Assembly (NCBI RefSeq): GCF_003590095.1
Contig: NC_039501.1
Coordinates: 3,999,673 to 4,063,672, forward strand
Source: Trichoplusia ni
Taxonomy: Eukaryota > Arthropoda > Insecta > Lepidoptera > Noctuidae
Direction of reading: 5' to 3'
DNA: 64,000 nt
Of this stretch, positions 20,503 through 33,060 are shown one piece after another. The notes under the pieces are model-generated. The model had not been told where the DNA came from. It saw only the letters and a list, made by a program, of their open reading frames with translations, and ran no database searches. A program made the position numbers and the translations under genes. Position 1 is the stretch's first letter. Each line of letters opens with the position of its first letter.

Positions 20503-22226
20503 TTTTTGTACAGAATCCTCAATTTCGTACATCCGACGTGCGCTTATTTTAAATGTGTCTTTCTTCATCATTCATTTTTAGATCACTATATTTTATGTGG
20601 TTATTACGACTTTTAAAAGTGGAAGACGGAAAAAGGACGTGGTGCGTCTGACTTTCACAATAGTTTTCTTAAAAGTTAAACCTATCTGATTACCTGATTT
20701 CGATCAAATTTGCACTTTTTTATAGTCGCAACATTATCTTCTACCATTTTTTTATCTATAACCTACCTTCCTACTTACCACGAGACGGAGTCGTAGGCAT
20801 CAGCTATTGGTATATAGATACCTAGTATATATGTTTGGGCTTGTATTTTTTCTTCCATTGTCAAAGTAAGTTCTCCAGTTCCTTAATCCAATTAGCTCAT
20901 AGCAACGACGAAAAGCCGTAGGGCACACAATATCTCATAAATATTGTTGAGTAAACAGTCCATATTGTTGTAACTTAATACTATGTATTCACACAGTAAC
21001 AGGGCATTAATCTCGACCCAAACGGACTAAATCTTCTCCATTTTGGTCAATATTCACGAAAGACTTAGGATGCCGAGAAATTTGTGGCAACAATTAATAT
21101 TAAATGGATTTGTAGTTGCCGTAAAACGTAATGGGGGTTTATCAGGGGTGAAATATTGTTCGATATTTTACATTTTATAAGCTCATGCCAACGGCGAGAC
21201 TGAAATACGGATCGTACATTTAATATTTCCATAAAATATAATACTTTTTGGGAAATGAGCTTTAAATTTACTTTATTTATGATGTGCAGTTTTGGTTTCG
21301 TGTATATTGTGATCTGATTGGTTTCAAAGAACTAGTCTTCACGGTTGTTTTTTGGTTCTGGTATTTATCACAGGATACCCAATCTTTATTCTTCTAAAGT
21401 TCATAATCATGTCGCCTCAATTTATTTTAAACATGCAAGTACACAACAAAATCAAACTTAAATTCAGAACTAAGAAAAGGAAGGTAACAAAGTCCTACAA
21501 AAGAAATAAATCCGACAATAGCCTAAAAATAACCAAGAAGAAAAAAGAAAAATTACACAGAGCGCCCAATTTTTCAAATGGGAAACCTTTAGCTGTGGAT
21601 CTAACATCTATAACCAGAAAGTCAGAGCTACCCGTAGCCAGTGACGTCGATATTTGTAAAACATAAGCCATAAGCTATGTGACAAGCGATCAAATAAAAC
21701 ACACACGCCGCGGATTACAGAACCCTTTCGTGAGTTTTTTCTGAGATTCAAGATGCAAGCGGGAGCGGGTCTGATTATTTGGACTTGTAGGTATAAACCT
21801 ACGCTTGGAAAATCTTTACACATAAATAGAGGATGATTATAATTAGGAGAGGTGGTAATGATAAGGGGTTTATTAAATTAGATTGTTAACCTATTGACGC
21901 CGATTTTTGATCAGAAATTTGCAATACGTAGACATTCATTAAGCTTGCTAAAGAGAGTAACAATAAGTATGAATTGAGCGTGTGTTATAAGTTTGTATTT
22001 TATACATTTTTACTATTTTTTATCTTTCTAAACAGAGGCCACATAATTTTAAATGATCGTCCATACATAGTCAACCTTAAACTTAACGAATTGATATTAA
22101 TTGGCTCAGCTAATTAGAGTCATATAAAGAAGGAAACCTTTACTCAGAACCGGGGCAAAAATGAAACAAAAATTCATCGGAAGAGTGATCTAGAATATTC
22201 TTCACAAGATAATGCCCAAATAGTAA
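20503..22226. other. No gene seen
   Basis: AT-rich DNA. The longest frame, 21352-21666 (+, 104 codons), is dominated by Lys and Asn with poly-Lys stretches, starts in unremarkable sequence and shows no motif. It is probably chance. Confidence 0.5.
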
Positions 22227-22433
22227 CAACATTTATTTCTCAAAGCATTCGCCTATAATTTAGACCATCACCATAATAAATTGCGGCAATATTTCCATTT
22301 CCAGCGTTTGGAGACGTCTGAAAATCATCAATCGGTGACCGACCACTGGATATTTGGCGAGATCCAAGAAGATTTGGACCTTAATGATCGGGCACGGAGT
22401 GTTCGACTCAATGGGATGGTCATTAATACTTGA
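22227..22433 (+). other. Open segment with an acceptor-like site, nature unknown
   Basis: A plus-strand frame is open from 22227 to a TGA at 22431-22433. From 22305, just after 'tccatttccag', it reads RLETSENHQSVTDHWIFGE and ends RARSVRLNGMVINT. Composition is more coding-like than its flanks. It lacks a Met at the start and I recognise no family. It could be a terminal exon, a decayed transposon fragment or chance. Confidence 0.25.
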
Positions 22434-23089
22434 CAACTATTGAAGGTAAAAAGTGGGGCTGTTTTATTAGTCCTGTTTTGTTGCTGTGGTTAAAAATTTG
22501 TGGTCAAATCCTCTTATGTCTGGATGAGTGTTTAGTGATGTGTTGGTATCAATTTCCTCATTTATTGTAAAACATTTTCATGGAACTTAATACCAAATTA
22601 ATTGAGGTAAGTTTCAGGAATTCATACCTACGTAAATAACAAAGCCTTTTAATGTGGCTTTCAGTTAATCCGTTTATCTGAAACTAGGCTGTTCATAAGC
22701 TGAGATAGTTAGAAATGTAAGATTTTTAAAGATTGTAATATTCCTGTTGTCAGTGTAACCACTTTTCAGGACTTCGGAATCTGAATGGTCTTTGTCCCAA
22801 ATACTATACCGGTTAGCTTGTATTGTGAATTGCAATTGCCTTATTTAAATTTTGTCTTCTATCATCGCATTGCTTTAAATACTTTTACTCATAAAGCACG
22901 CCCACACTCCCACATCAACATGTACACCATTTGAAGCATTCTAACCAACTTCCAATAACGCAGGCAAAATTATATTTTCTTTACATTCCTCTAAAGTTAT
23001 TCTTCGATCTTCATAACATATTAAAACTGAAACATTTTCTTCAACTATAAATTTTCTCTGACGTTAGACGGACGTAAAATATTCACTTG

Positions 23090-23103
23090 CCCCCCCCCCC
23101 CCC
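23090..23103 (+). repeat. Homopolymer C14
   Basis: An uninterrupted run of 14 C in AT-rich DNA. Run length may be unreliable in the assembly. The Pro-rich frame starting here is an artefact of the run. Confidence 0.9.
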
Positions 23104-23413
23104 TCTTGGTCCCCTTTGGCTGGTACTTGTGGTTTTTTATGGTCCCTCAGGCGCGACCCAAGTTTCGACCAAAAACCGTATTAATCCTTTGTCCAAGGAT
23201 CTTGTTGTAAAATGTAATTTCTGCTTGAAATTAATAGGCGTGTTGCGGTCAGCTTTTTGTCGCTTTAAGGTCCAGGAAAGTCGTGAAATGAATATATTAA
23301 TAAGCTAATTAATTGTTGTGAATAAAATATGAATTAATGTGAGTTTTTTTACCTCTTTCGCAATTTGGAAGTACGACTATTGATTCAAAACAAATGCTTG
23401 TAAGTATATTAAA

Positions 23414-23680
23414 TACTAGCTATTGCCCGCGACTTCGTCCGCGTGGTTAGAAGATATAAGTTAGGAATTTTTGAACGGAAGCCCACGAAGATGAATAATT
23501 TTTCCTGTTTTTTCCACATTTTCCATTGTATATTCGCACCTATTAGTCAAAGCGTGATATAGCCTTAAACCTTCCTCGATGAATGGTCTATTCAACACAC
23601 AAAGAATTTTTCAATTTGAACTAGTACTTCGTGAGATTAGCGCGAAAACCCCTGGGGCTTTATATATTAAGTATAGATTT
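23414..23680 (+). repeat. 'cgcgacttcgtccgcgtgg' element, copy 1
   Basis: This non-coding element runs from 'actagctattgcccgcgact' through 'ttccattgtatattcgcacc', 'ttcctcgatgaatggtctat' and 'gaatttttcaatttgaact' to 'gctttatatattaagtatag'. Other copies lie at 27439-27702 (minus), 37593-37868, 52835-53107 and 57543-57926 (inverted pair). The constant start and end suggest a short retroposon family. Confidence 0.75.
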
Positions 23681-25257
23681 TTTTGCATAAGTGGGTGAGC
23701 AATAAATTAACAAGTTAATTAAGATGTTATTTTAGTTAGTTTATGAAGTATCAAAACAGTTCGGTTACCTTTTGGACTGGAAAAACCGATATTGTTGAGC
23801 CTTTTTCATTTACCTTTAGTAGCTGCCATTTACTCTAATAAAAAAATCGTCAATTTTTTCTCAGTAGTTTTATATTAAGTTGTTTGCATGTTTTTGTTGT
23901 TGAAAAATATTATTAAAAACTCTTAATCATGAAAACGAAAAGCTCTATAGCGCTTATAAATTTAGTATCAGTGTTCTGTTCCCTACATAGAGCAAGTTAA
24001 GATATTTGCACCGTAGAACCAAATACCAGTTTCAAGCAATTATCAATAAAAATAATTCAGACAAAACGTATATAAAAACAAAACCGTATAAGTCACCGCT
24101 TATCACGGATAAATAACAAAAAGCATCTAAATCCCATAAAAATAGCATACATCTCCAAAACAATGCCTCTTCCTGAAATTCAACCAAAATTACAATAATC
24201 GTATGGGGACAAAAGCCAAGGATTTGCTTGTCTAAAGTAAATAGGTTGCTGTGACTTGAGCTAGAAGAATGTAGTGTAATACGTCAAGGGGACATTGCGC
24301 CGATTGGCTGCGCTCCGATAAAGAAATAGGGATTGGACAATGTCGATAAAATATGTCGATGTGTTTTTTGATTTATGGAATGCCCATCGTCATTATCCAT
24401 AGCCATTGTCCTCCCACAACTGGGCAAAGGCATTTCCCTTTTCGTGCCATTTGCTACGAAACGCTAGCCTCATCCAGATTCGATTGTTTGGATGTTTAAT
24501 CTTTGATGCTTAACTCTCTTACTCTCTTGTTTATGTCCAGGACAAGCTTTAAATTCATCGTAAAATTATTGAAAAAACTATTATTGAATTACTTACTAAT
24601 TATATTTCATATAAAATTACGACACAACGCTATGTTACTTTGTAATTTCTTGAGATTCGTAGCAAACAAAAAAATAAACTGCCATTTAAAATAATTTCAT
24701 CGATACTTGCCCATCACTAGTTTGAACAGAAGAACGGACTAATTTTATTGGCTGGATTTGGAATTCCACGATAATATACAGATACTGCGATTTGACTAGC
24801 TTATTTTTTACAGTGGATTTAACCGTCCATCGAACAAGCCGGGATTACGCTATCGACAAATGCTTCTTCCGCGCCATTAAATTTTCCACTCCTTATGCTG
24901 TTTAATTTTAATACTTGTAAAGGTTTATTTTACGGGAATTCGGGGTGAAACGTATCTTATAATATCAGGTTGTTATCGGCGTTAATATTTAATTAATAAT
25001 TAAGGGTTTTTTTTCATTCTCTGTCACGTATTGATTTGGAACTGTTATTATAAGAAATATACAGGTCATCTCTTTTGGCTCTTCCTTATTACCATTGCTA
25101 AACATTACAGGTGTATGAAAGCTCGTTGCATATTAACACCAAACTTTTTTATTCGTATAGTTGATGAACAAATTAGTGTCAAATTGCCATTGAAGAAATC
25201 ATTTCATCGGTTTAAATAATGTCTTTTTAATATGTCCATTAATTCATAAAGACATTG
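23681..25257. other. No gene; one LINE scrap
   Basis: Mostly AT-rich DNA without features. At 24390-24490 the minus strand reads a decayed RTE-type end (gaaatgcctttgcccagttg, giving NAFAQLWEDNGYG then stop). Confidence 0.5.
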
Positions 25258-25325
25258 TTGCGTCGAGATTCGAACCTAAGTCTTTTGTCTCGACAGTCCA
25301 ACAGTTATACCACTAAGCTATAATT
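25258..25325 (-). mobile_element. tRNA-like SINE head, minus strand
   Basis: Minus-strand 'tagcttagtggtataact' and 'taggttcgaatctcgacgc' are good A and B boxes at tRNA spacing. The anticodon and acceptor stems do not pair, so I treat it as a pseudo-tRNA or SINE head. Confidence 0.55.
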
Positions 25326-25355
25326 ACTCAAAAAATTCCAATAACATAAAGCATA

Positions 25356-25394
25356 TTAACTTTATTTACATGATGGGTATGTAAATAAAGTTAA
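25356..25394. repeat. Perfect 16-bp inverted repeat, 7-nt loop
   Basis: Arms 25356-25371 (ttaactttatttacat) and 25379-25394 are exact reverse complements around the loop gatgggt. It sits 30 bases from the tRNA-like head. It is AT-rich, so chance is possible. Confidence 0.8.
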
Positions 25395-25989
25395 GTTAGG
25401 TTAAAACCGCGACACAAAAACAACAGTTCGACAATTCGCCAAAAACTTATTACCTAGTCATTTATTATTATTTATTTACGCAAACATGGCACGTAGATAA
25501 AATTTATATTGCGACGTGATACAATTATGTAGATTAAAGGAGGTACGTGAGAGGGCCTTTCATACTTTAATCGGATGAAACTTTAGTGTTTGACAACCCT
25601 ATTGTAATAGTAATGTCAGGCACAAAAAGGTTTGTAGGTTAGGTTAGGTTTTTCTCCGCCATCTTTGTTTATTCTATAGGATGTATTTGGGAATGCTAGA
25701 GTTAGTAAGAATTTGCTTTTCTTTTCATTTATCAACCGATTCTTATGTCCGTCCCCAATATTTTTAACAGGTAAATTGTTTTCAGGTGTTAATCTGTGAA
25801 ATGGAGAGTTATTACCAATTAATTTTATAACAGCACACTGACTTGTGTATGTATATCTGTTATGTATATCTGAGTAGCCCTGCTAGTTTCGGACCTTTAT
25901 CTCCTTTAACTACCATGAGTGGACGCGAAGATAATAAACCATGCTAAAAACTATCTAAAATCTATCCTACTCTGAACCTTACATAACTA

Positions 25990-26166
25990 CTGCACGGTTA
26001 GCTTAGTGGATAAGGTCAACATGCCAAACCCACTCTGTGCGACGTGTCGCATTCAAACCAGCGTTGACAAGTATTTGTGCTATCCTCGAATGCTTGTCCT
26101 GGGTATGGGTGTCTTTGTGCATGCGTGTTGAAAATTTGTGAGATCTCCTGCGACACAAGGATACAA
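25990..26166 (+). mobile_element. tRNA-derived SINE copy
   Basis: The A-box region 'ggttagcttagtggataagg' is clear. The B box is decayed (gcattcaaacc). The family tail 'cgaatgcttgtcctgggtat' and 'ggtgtctttgtgcatgcgtg' is followed by 'ctcctgcgacacaagg'. It is nearly full length and inactive by its B box. Confidence 0.8.
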
Positions 26167-27438
26167 AGAGTTGTTATTTAACAAAAGATAAAATACCCAA
26201 GCAACATCATCAAAACAAAACTCGACAGTCACATTACCAAATTTTCCAACACTTAGAGGGTCTAACACAACACAAGGAATACGTTAATAGGTATTGTATA
26301 TCAAAACAGTTGAATTCACACGATACAGACGCTGTGAATATTTCATCGGGCCTAGACTGGTCCCCGAGGCCCAAAGGTCAACAGTTGTCCTTATCCTATT
26401 TCAAAAGGTCGTTTGTCAAACGTCAAGAGCTAAGGATAGGATTGTACTTTAGTATATTTTTGATTTTTTCTCAGTAATAGTTATTTTCGCATTGTGTTAA
26501 ATGTATAGAAAGTATAGTTAAAAACATACTTAGCATTAGAAAATGTTTCAGGCGGCTATAAAAGGTGAATTGCGAATCGGAGTTCGCAAAAATAGGTGTA
26601 AAATAACAGATTTGGGAAACCGTACCAAAAGTTGCTCTTCGATCTTTGATAAAAATGATTTAAAAATTTATAGGGTCCTATTTGCAAACTACATTTTTTT
26701 CGGAAAATTTCAAGATAGTGGCCCTGACTGCTATATTTATGAATAACATAATGTGTATTTAGAAATATGTAAGCATTTTTATCATTAGTCAGTAGTACTT
26801 AGAACTCGTTATCCGAAAGCTGTTTAATTTTATATTACCCATATTATTCTAAAATAATCTCTTAGCTTCTAGAAGACTCACAAACATGTATGATGATTTG
26901 AATTTTAACCTCGAGGGCTTTAGAACATTAAAGTTACGGATTGATAGTTTATCTTGCTTAAATATTTTAAACAAAACTAATTTTAAAATGAGATCTATCT
27001 GTTTATCCCAACTAAACCCTAGGGATAATGTCGTCTGAATTCATCTCAAGTGAAGGCTTATAGTATATTTTTTTTATACATATTATATTCTACTGTAGAT
27101 ACGTGTGTATATCATTAAAATCCTTAACAGTTTAGACTAGCTTTAATTTCTTTTTGTTTTTGTCGCATGCATTGACAAATTAGCTCAAAGATTCGCTACT
27201 ACTTAATAAAAATAATACTATACTCCTCCCCACCGTGGGATACAATCCTCTTCCCATAGAGGGCATTTTGAACTTAGATCATCACGCTAGCTAACCGCGG
27301 CTTACCGATTTCTGATTTCTATGTAATAATAATGAATCCAAGATACTCTAAGTTCTTACACGTCATCATCCATATTGTTTTTTTTAGTCCAAAACTTTAA
27401 GATTTATTATCAAATGATTTGATATACATGTCACCGTT

Positions 27439-27702
27439 AATCTATACTAATATATAAAACTGAAGAGTTTGTTTGTTTGTTTGTTTGAACGCGTTAATCT
27501 CTCTCTCTACTGGTCCAAATTGAAAAAATGTTTTTGTGTTGAATAGACCATTCATTGAGGAAGGCTTTAGGCTATATACCATCACGCTGCGACTAATAGG
27601 AGCGGAGATGCAATGGAAAATGTAAAAAAACACAGGGCAGGTATAAATCATAACTTATATCTACTACCCACGGGGACGAAGCCGCGGGAAACAGCTAGTA
27701 TA
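27439..27702 (-). repeat. 'cgcgacttcgtccgcgtgg' element, copy 2
   Basis: Reverse orientation, with 'taatctatactaatatataa' at one end and 'cgcgggaaacagctagta' at the other. A (GTTT)n run (27468-27487) lies where other copies have 'aaacaaacaaac'. The minus frame of 69 codons inside it is the repeat, not a gene. Confidence 0.78.
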
Positions 27703-27969
27703 TTATGAAAGGCGTATGCAGATATTTTCGGAATATCTCAACATTTTATATTTCTGACATCATCATTTTAAGTGATGACTTGAGGAAAAATGCTTTATAT
27801 ATTAAAGGTAACAAATATGAGAGTGGCAACCTGTCACACCGAAACGTAACATTTAAGGTTTAATACTTGTAAAAAAGAGATGTTTTATAGAAACGAATCT
27901 CTTTTTAATCGTGAAAAAAATAATTTACGAATGTATCCGGCTCCACCCGTTATAAATCGAAAAGATTTA

Positions 27970-28112
27970 ACGGGATCGGTAAAAAAACTGTCTTAATTTG
28001 GTTATTAAATATCTGCATACCAAATTTCGTACAAATCTGTTCAGTGGTTTTTGCGAGCAACAGTAACAAACATCCATCCATACTTACAAACTCCAGCGTT
28101 CATAATATTAGA
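27970..28112 (+). repeat. 'ctgttcagtggtttttgcga' element copy
   Basis: It carries 'ggttattaaatatctgcata', 'ccaaatttcgtacaaatctg' and 'aacatccatccatacttaca', ending 'gcgttcataatattagac'. It is the 3' half of the family described at 10827. Confidence 0.65.
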
Positions 28113-30609
28113 CTTTCTTTAGATGAGTACTTAATTTAGGTAATCTTCTTTTAAACCAACCCCTGGTGCTGAACAATTTCCATGGAAACAGCTTTACAAT
28201 GACAATTACCTATCTTTGCATGTTCTTCAAAACGAGTAAAACGAATATGTATGAATACATTCTATATAAAACCTCTTACATACAACCTTTTTTTTAAATT
28301 CAGTTTCATTATTTCTAGGGAAGATGTTTACAGAATTTTTCGTATTTAAGTTTTCTATTCCTTGGCAGTCCATTATTGTGCTTGGAATGTCGTATGACTC
28401 ATACTTTGCAATTAGTTCAACAATCTCGGGATTCTTGCCCGAAGCGATGCAACAGGCAGCTGGAAAAGACAAGAAATTTCATAAATCTTTTCAAAGACAC
28501 GAAGATAATTTTCAACTGTTTTCATTCAGAAAAATATCTTGTAATGAACTAGTTTCAGAAATGGGAGAAAAGTCGAAATGTTGCTTTAAGTAAAAAGCTT
28601 ATAAAAGATTTAAGTCGTTTCGTCACTGTCTTATACATTTTGGCTTCTTAGAGTTTTATCGATTAGTGTCGTTATTAAAATCGTTTTATCAAAGCATATA
28701 CATATATTATAAGTACTTTCGTGGGATTTCAAACAAAAACCCGATTGCATCAAAAAACTTAATTGATCGTTCGAAATATAGATAGATCCAACACCAGCAT
28801 CAGAATCAGAAAAAAATTGCATAAAGTACGTGTCGAACGCACTATTGTTTTATTTGTGAAAATTTCAACTGTCCAGCTATCATGGTTTACGAGATACAGC
28901 CTTTACTTTTTATCCTTTGGTTGCTGAAGCCTAGAAAACAGATCTTACTATTATTTCCCTTAGATTTGCATCATTTCATAGATTCCTTCACATTAATTAA
29001 AGGAATTTCATGTTTTTCAGATTTTCCTCAAATTGCTCGCTCCCATGTGAGAATCTTAAAAGGTATCTATTGACGTGAACGATGAAAAATCACCGCGAAC
29101 TGCAAACGCTTTCATTAGCTTCGTATGAAACCGGGTAAAATATGATAGCTGGAGATTGTGAGAGAGTATGGAGATTAGTGAACGTCCTACATAAGGGTGT
29201 GGTGAGAAGCGAGTGAAAAGCTATGTATGGTGGTCATGAAATGAAGGAAAATCTGGAGGATGAATTGTATGAGGATAATCGTATATTTATTTGGAGTGGC
29301 TCTGACTGAAACAAGACAAGAGAGTAGGACAGAAGAATCTGGTACGAAAAAGGTTGTAGGTTAAGAATTAACTGTTGTACTTTTTGCCATTGAGGGTCTA
29401 CTTACTGTTGAAAAAGAACAAAATATCCTAAAAGTAACTTTTTCATCAAGTGCTACTTGGAGTTACGACACAAAAGCGACAAAAAAGCTAAAAAAACTCA
29501 TACATCTATTTGTATAAAATGACAACAAAATCACGTCATCTTAAGTATTCACTCATTGAGTATAGATCCCTAAAAACGATTCTAGTAAAAAAAAATAAGA
29601 GAAATATAGCATTGCATTGCCAAAGCCACCTAAGACACAAGGTTGTCACAAGTGTGAATATTAAAAAAAAAGTTATAACAGCGTACCAAGTGCTTGGCAT
29701 TACTCGTTTGTAATAAATCAGGTGCCTAATTGCTTAACTTCCAAGGATGTAGCAATGGGTTCGGCAGAAATCCATTAATATGATTTCTGCTGAGCACAAG
29801 GTAAAAGGTTTTGACCTCAATTGTAACTTTAACACGTTTATTTATTTTATTGAAAGGGGAGTTATAGATTTGTGTGTAATGGTGTGTTTTTGTTTTATGG
29901 TTTCCAATACTGGACTTGGAGGTTTCGAATTATTTAATGGAACAAAAGTTAGGGTCGACTTTCATGGGCAAAAAGCAGTTGGTTACTCAAAGGTGATGAT
30001 GATGGTGTTAGTTAGACAGATAGGTTTCTGTTACGGGGATGATTAATCTCCAAGAATACAAAGACGTGAGCGAAAGCTTGTCTGTCTGTATTTTCAACCG
30101 ACTTTAAAGTTGAGCAGGTTCTACTTTCGTCTATATTTTTGTTGTTTTTTTGTTTGTAACCCCAGAAGCCTGAACGGGATGAACCGATTTTGTAAATAGT
30201 TTTTATTTATTTTTCCTGAAATAGTATTCATTTAAAAAAAAATACTAGTGTAAGGAAAATCTGAAGGCTTTTGTTCAGGCTGGTAATAAGCGAAGAGTTA
30301 CGCTATTTGGATATGCTTAGGCTAGATAATATTAGCCCGAAAAATACTACCAACCCCCAGCTATCATTAAATGAACCTAACAAACTAGACAATGTATCTC
30401 AATATTTCACCACAAAACACTCGATATGTTAAATGAATATATAATATCTATATGTATGGTACTAACGACCCCAAACCCTTTGAATTATTAAGTTTCAATA
30501 GACCAGTCTAGACTGGAATTGAATGCACTAATTGTAACTTTATACCATTTCGGGTATTGTTAAATATTTAAACATGATGGTATAAATTCTAATAGGAATA
30601 TGTGTTTAC
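28113..30609. other. No gene seen
   Basis: Overlapping opposite-strand frames at 28227-28472 and 28324-28593 are short and motif-free. At 30090-30240 there is a weak copy of the repeat at 4715 ('ttgtaaccccagaagcctga', 'gatgaaccgattttgtaaat'). Confidence 0.5.
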
Positions 30610-30780
30610 TAGCTGTTGTCAGCGGCTCTGCCCGCTACGCAAAATCGGAACAAGAACTATCCCTTGCTACGGGACCAATCAAGGCTATAAACTATGTGTG
30701 TACCAAGTTCTGTCAAAATTTGTTCAGTGGTTTTTAAAAGAAGGACAAGCCATACACACATTCAACATTTCTAAATAATA
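30610..30780 (+). repeat. 'ctagctgttgtcagcggctc' element copy
   Basis: Begins 'actagctgttgtcagcggct', then 'ggctataaactatgtgtgta' and 'ccaagttctgtcaaaatttg', then 'ttcagtggtttttaaaagaa'. It is a moderately full copy of the family at 10827. Confidence 0.65.
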
Positions 30781-32248
30781 TTCTTCAAACTCATCTTACA
30801 AAGTTCACTGCTAGACATAGGAAGTCCATGTAGATTTCCAGTGGGTCAGAAAAATAGTGTACTAAAATTTTTAGATCGTAAGTTGGCAAGTTTTGCATTA
30901 ATCATCAATGCTTGTACGGTATAAACGCATTTTTCTCCTTAAATCTAATCTCTTTAATGACCAATTTCATTACCACAAAAACAGTACAACGAACAGCCGT
31001 AAAAGTATACAGCTTTTCAGTAAGTTCCATATTTTTCCAATTACAAAGTCTAAATACTGTATTTCCAACGGCTCATTTCCCAACGGCATATAACGAGTCA
31101 GAAATAAAAAGTGGAACTGCATAACAGACACAAATTACCTAGACATACCATTGCACAGAACATAAGAAGAATTTTAAGGTAAATTTTCACTGCATTTATG
31201 CAAATAGCAAGGTTTTTCCGGGCTTAGGTATAACGCTGATGTTTAATTTTTTCCTAAGTTTGTATAATTAGCATGTGCTTTTAGAAAATTAAAATGTAAA
31301 AATTGTTCCTGTATTGTGCGAAGGTAATCCGAAGTATTAAACCTCTTAAAATGAGTTTGACTGAAACGTTTTTCAGCTTTTGTTTTGACTTGCCTTGTTT
31401 GATCGTAATCACAGTTTCCAAGGGATTGTCGCATTTTAAGCTTGTTTGAATAGCTGTATAATTTTCCTAAAATAATAATATAAATAAGAACATATTTTCC
31501 AAGTGTGTGTATTTATGTGCAATAAAGTATAAATAAATATCTAAACGTCGAGGTAATCTCACATAATTATGGATTTTTCATGCGCACTTAAAAATAACTC
31601 TAAAAAATAAATTAGTTATCTTTCACCGGTGTAATCTCTCTCTTTTGTAAAGCTAAAATAAAGAAAATTAAAACTTCTAGTCTCAAAAGCTAGTTTAAAT
31701 TCATAACCCTATAGACGGGCAAAACCGCGTGTGCAAGCAAGTTCGATTCCAGCCTGATAGTACGTAAATCGTTATCGATTCACGCGGACTAACAATTTGT
31801 CATCTTGTAAATATAATTTTCATAAAATTCAAGCTTTTGCATTTTTATAGTGGTTTCTTAGGTTTATGCGAATGTTAGACATTGAAATGAAACTACTTTT
31901 ACGGATTTTATCGCGGTTTAATTTTTGATTTCAAGATATCACCTACTTGGGACCCAATAATACAAAAACTCAAGGCTAAGGCCAAGAGCAGCGCTGCAAG
32001 ACATCACGACACAGTGAGCTCATACTGCGTAGGTCGGACCACGAATAATTAATCAAAAATATGAAAGTAGAACGAGCAACATCTTCTGTCAAGACGAACA
32101 CCATCTCAGCCTGCCCGTGACCATGATACCTGCAAAGGTGTCGAAACGTCGGGAACTACAATCATTTTTTTTCTAAAATGGGGTATTCTAAATTGACTTA
32201 CGAAAAATTTCCAACACTGGTTATAGGCTCTGTGAATAAAACTTGCTG
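30781..32248. other. No gene seen
   Basis: AT-rich DNA. A block near 32080-32180 (aacaccatctcagcctgcc ... gtgtcgaaacgtcgggaact) has repeat-like wording, but I could not match a second copy in this window. Confidence 0.45.
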
Positions 32249-32300
32249 TTGTGAAAGCGAGACGATACAATGCCCTGTAGATAGCGCTATCTCACTTCTG
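32249..32300. mobile_element. Palindromic MITE-like core, copy 2
   Basis: Core 'gtgaaagcgagacgatacaa', 'tgccctgtagatagcgctat' and 'ctcacttctgcaaa' keeps the arms but the centre has decayed. Confidence 0.5.
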
Positions 32301-32926
32301 CAAATTCAATGGTATTTCTTTAAATGCTCATAGTACAAGCAGTATTGATATTTGGGAAGTTTTACCTGAATTTTTTTTTTTGCTTGCATGCATCATGTAT
32401 TGTCTGATCTATTTTTGTTATTATAGTATACGGTATCCAGCTATAAATTTCCAGGAAACTCGCTATATCGGCTTTAAATATTCCAGTACAGTACTATTTT
32501 TTTCTTTAGGTTAACGTAAAAGAGAAACTCTATTACTGAGGCATCTGCTATCTGTCCGTGTGATACCAGGCTGATGATTGTCTTATGAGCCTTGATAATT
32601 AGACTTAAAAATTTCATTGTGGTTTTTCGTTAATGTCGTTACAAGAAAAGCATTTAATTATTATAAAAGTAAAGATCGAGGTTCAACAACGTGATTATGC
32701 AAATACATAAGAAAGAAAGAAAAATGGCTAAGTGTTGCACTTGCTTTAAAATAATTTCATCCATCAATCGACAATTAGCCTAGAAATCGAATGAAAAAAT
32801 CGATATATAAACTCGAAACACAGTACCCGATATAAAGTAAAATTTAAAATACATTATGCAAATGTACCGATACGAAACTATCCGAAACATATCTCTTGAT
32901 AATCGAATATCGTCTGAATTATAGAG

Positions 32927-33060
32927 CGGGGACTCTACCACCATTTTTTAAACTGACACTTCAGCTGGTGTGGAAGCGAGACAAAGTGCTACATGGTGTA
33001 GAGCGGCATCTCTTTCCGCAACTTCGACCGTTTTTCTCAAGGTGACAGTGGTAGGCCCCC
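32927..33060. mobile_element. Palindromic MITE-like element, copy 3
   Basis: The ends 'cggggactctaccaccat' and 'cagtggtaggccccc' are inverted repeats. The centre is 'gaagcgagacaaagtgctac', 'atggtgtagagcggcatctc'. It is the best-preserved copy next to 15763-15889. Confidence 0.72.

Noticed and set aside
21352..21666. 104-codon Lys-rich plus frame as a gene
   Set aside because: Composition is that of AT-rich noise (poly-Lys, Asn, Ile), with no start context, splice site or family motif.
23087..23308. Proline-rich plus frame
   Set aside because: It begins inside a 14-C homopolymer; the Pro run is an artefact.
25258..25325. tRNA gene on the minus strand
   Set aside because: Internal boxes are present but the stems do not pair, and a similar head occurs in other SINE-like fragments.
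29081..29350. Possible LINE C-terminal fragment (GGHEMKENLEDELYEDN-like reading)
   Set aside because: The resemblance to retrotransposon C-termini is too weak and is broken by stops.
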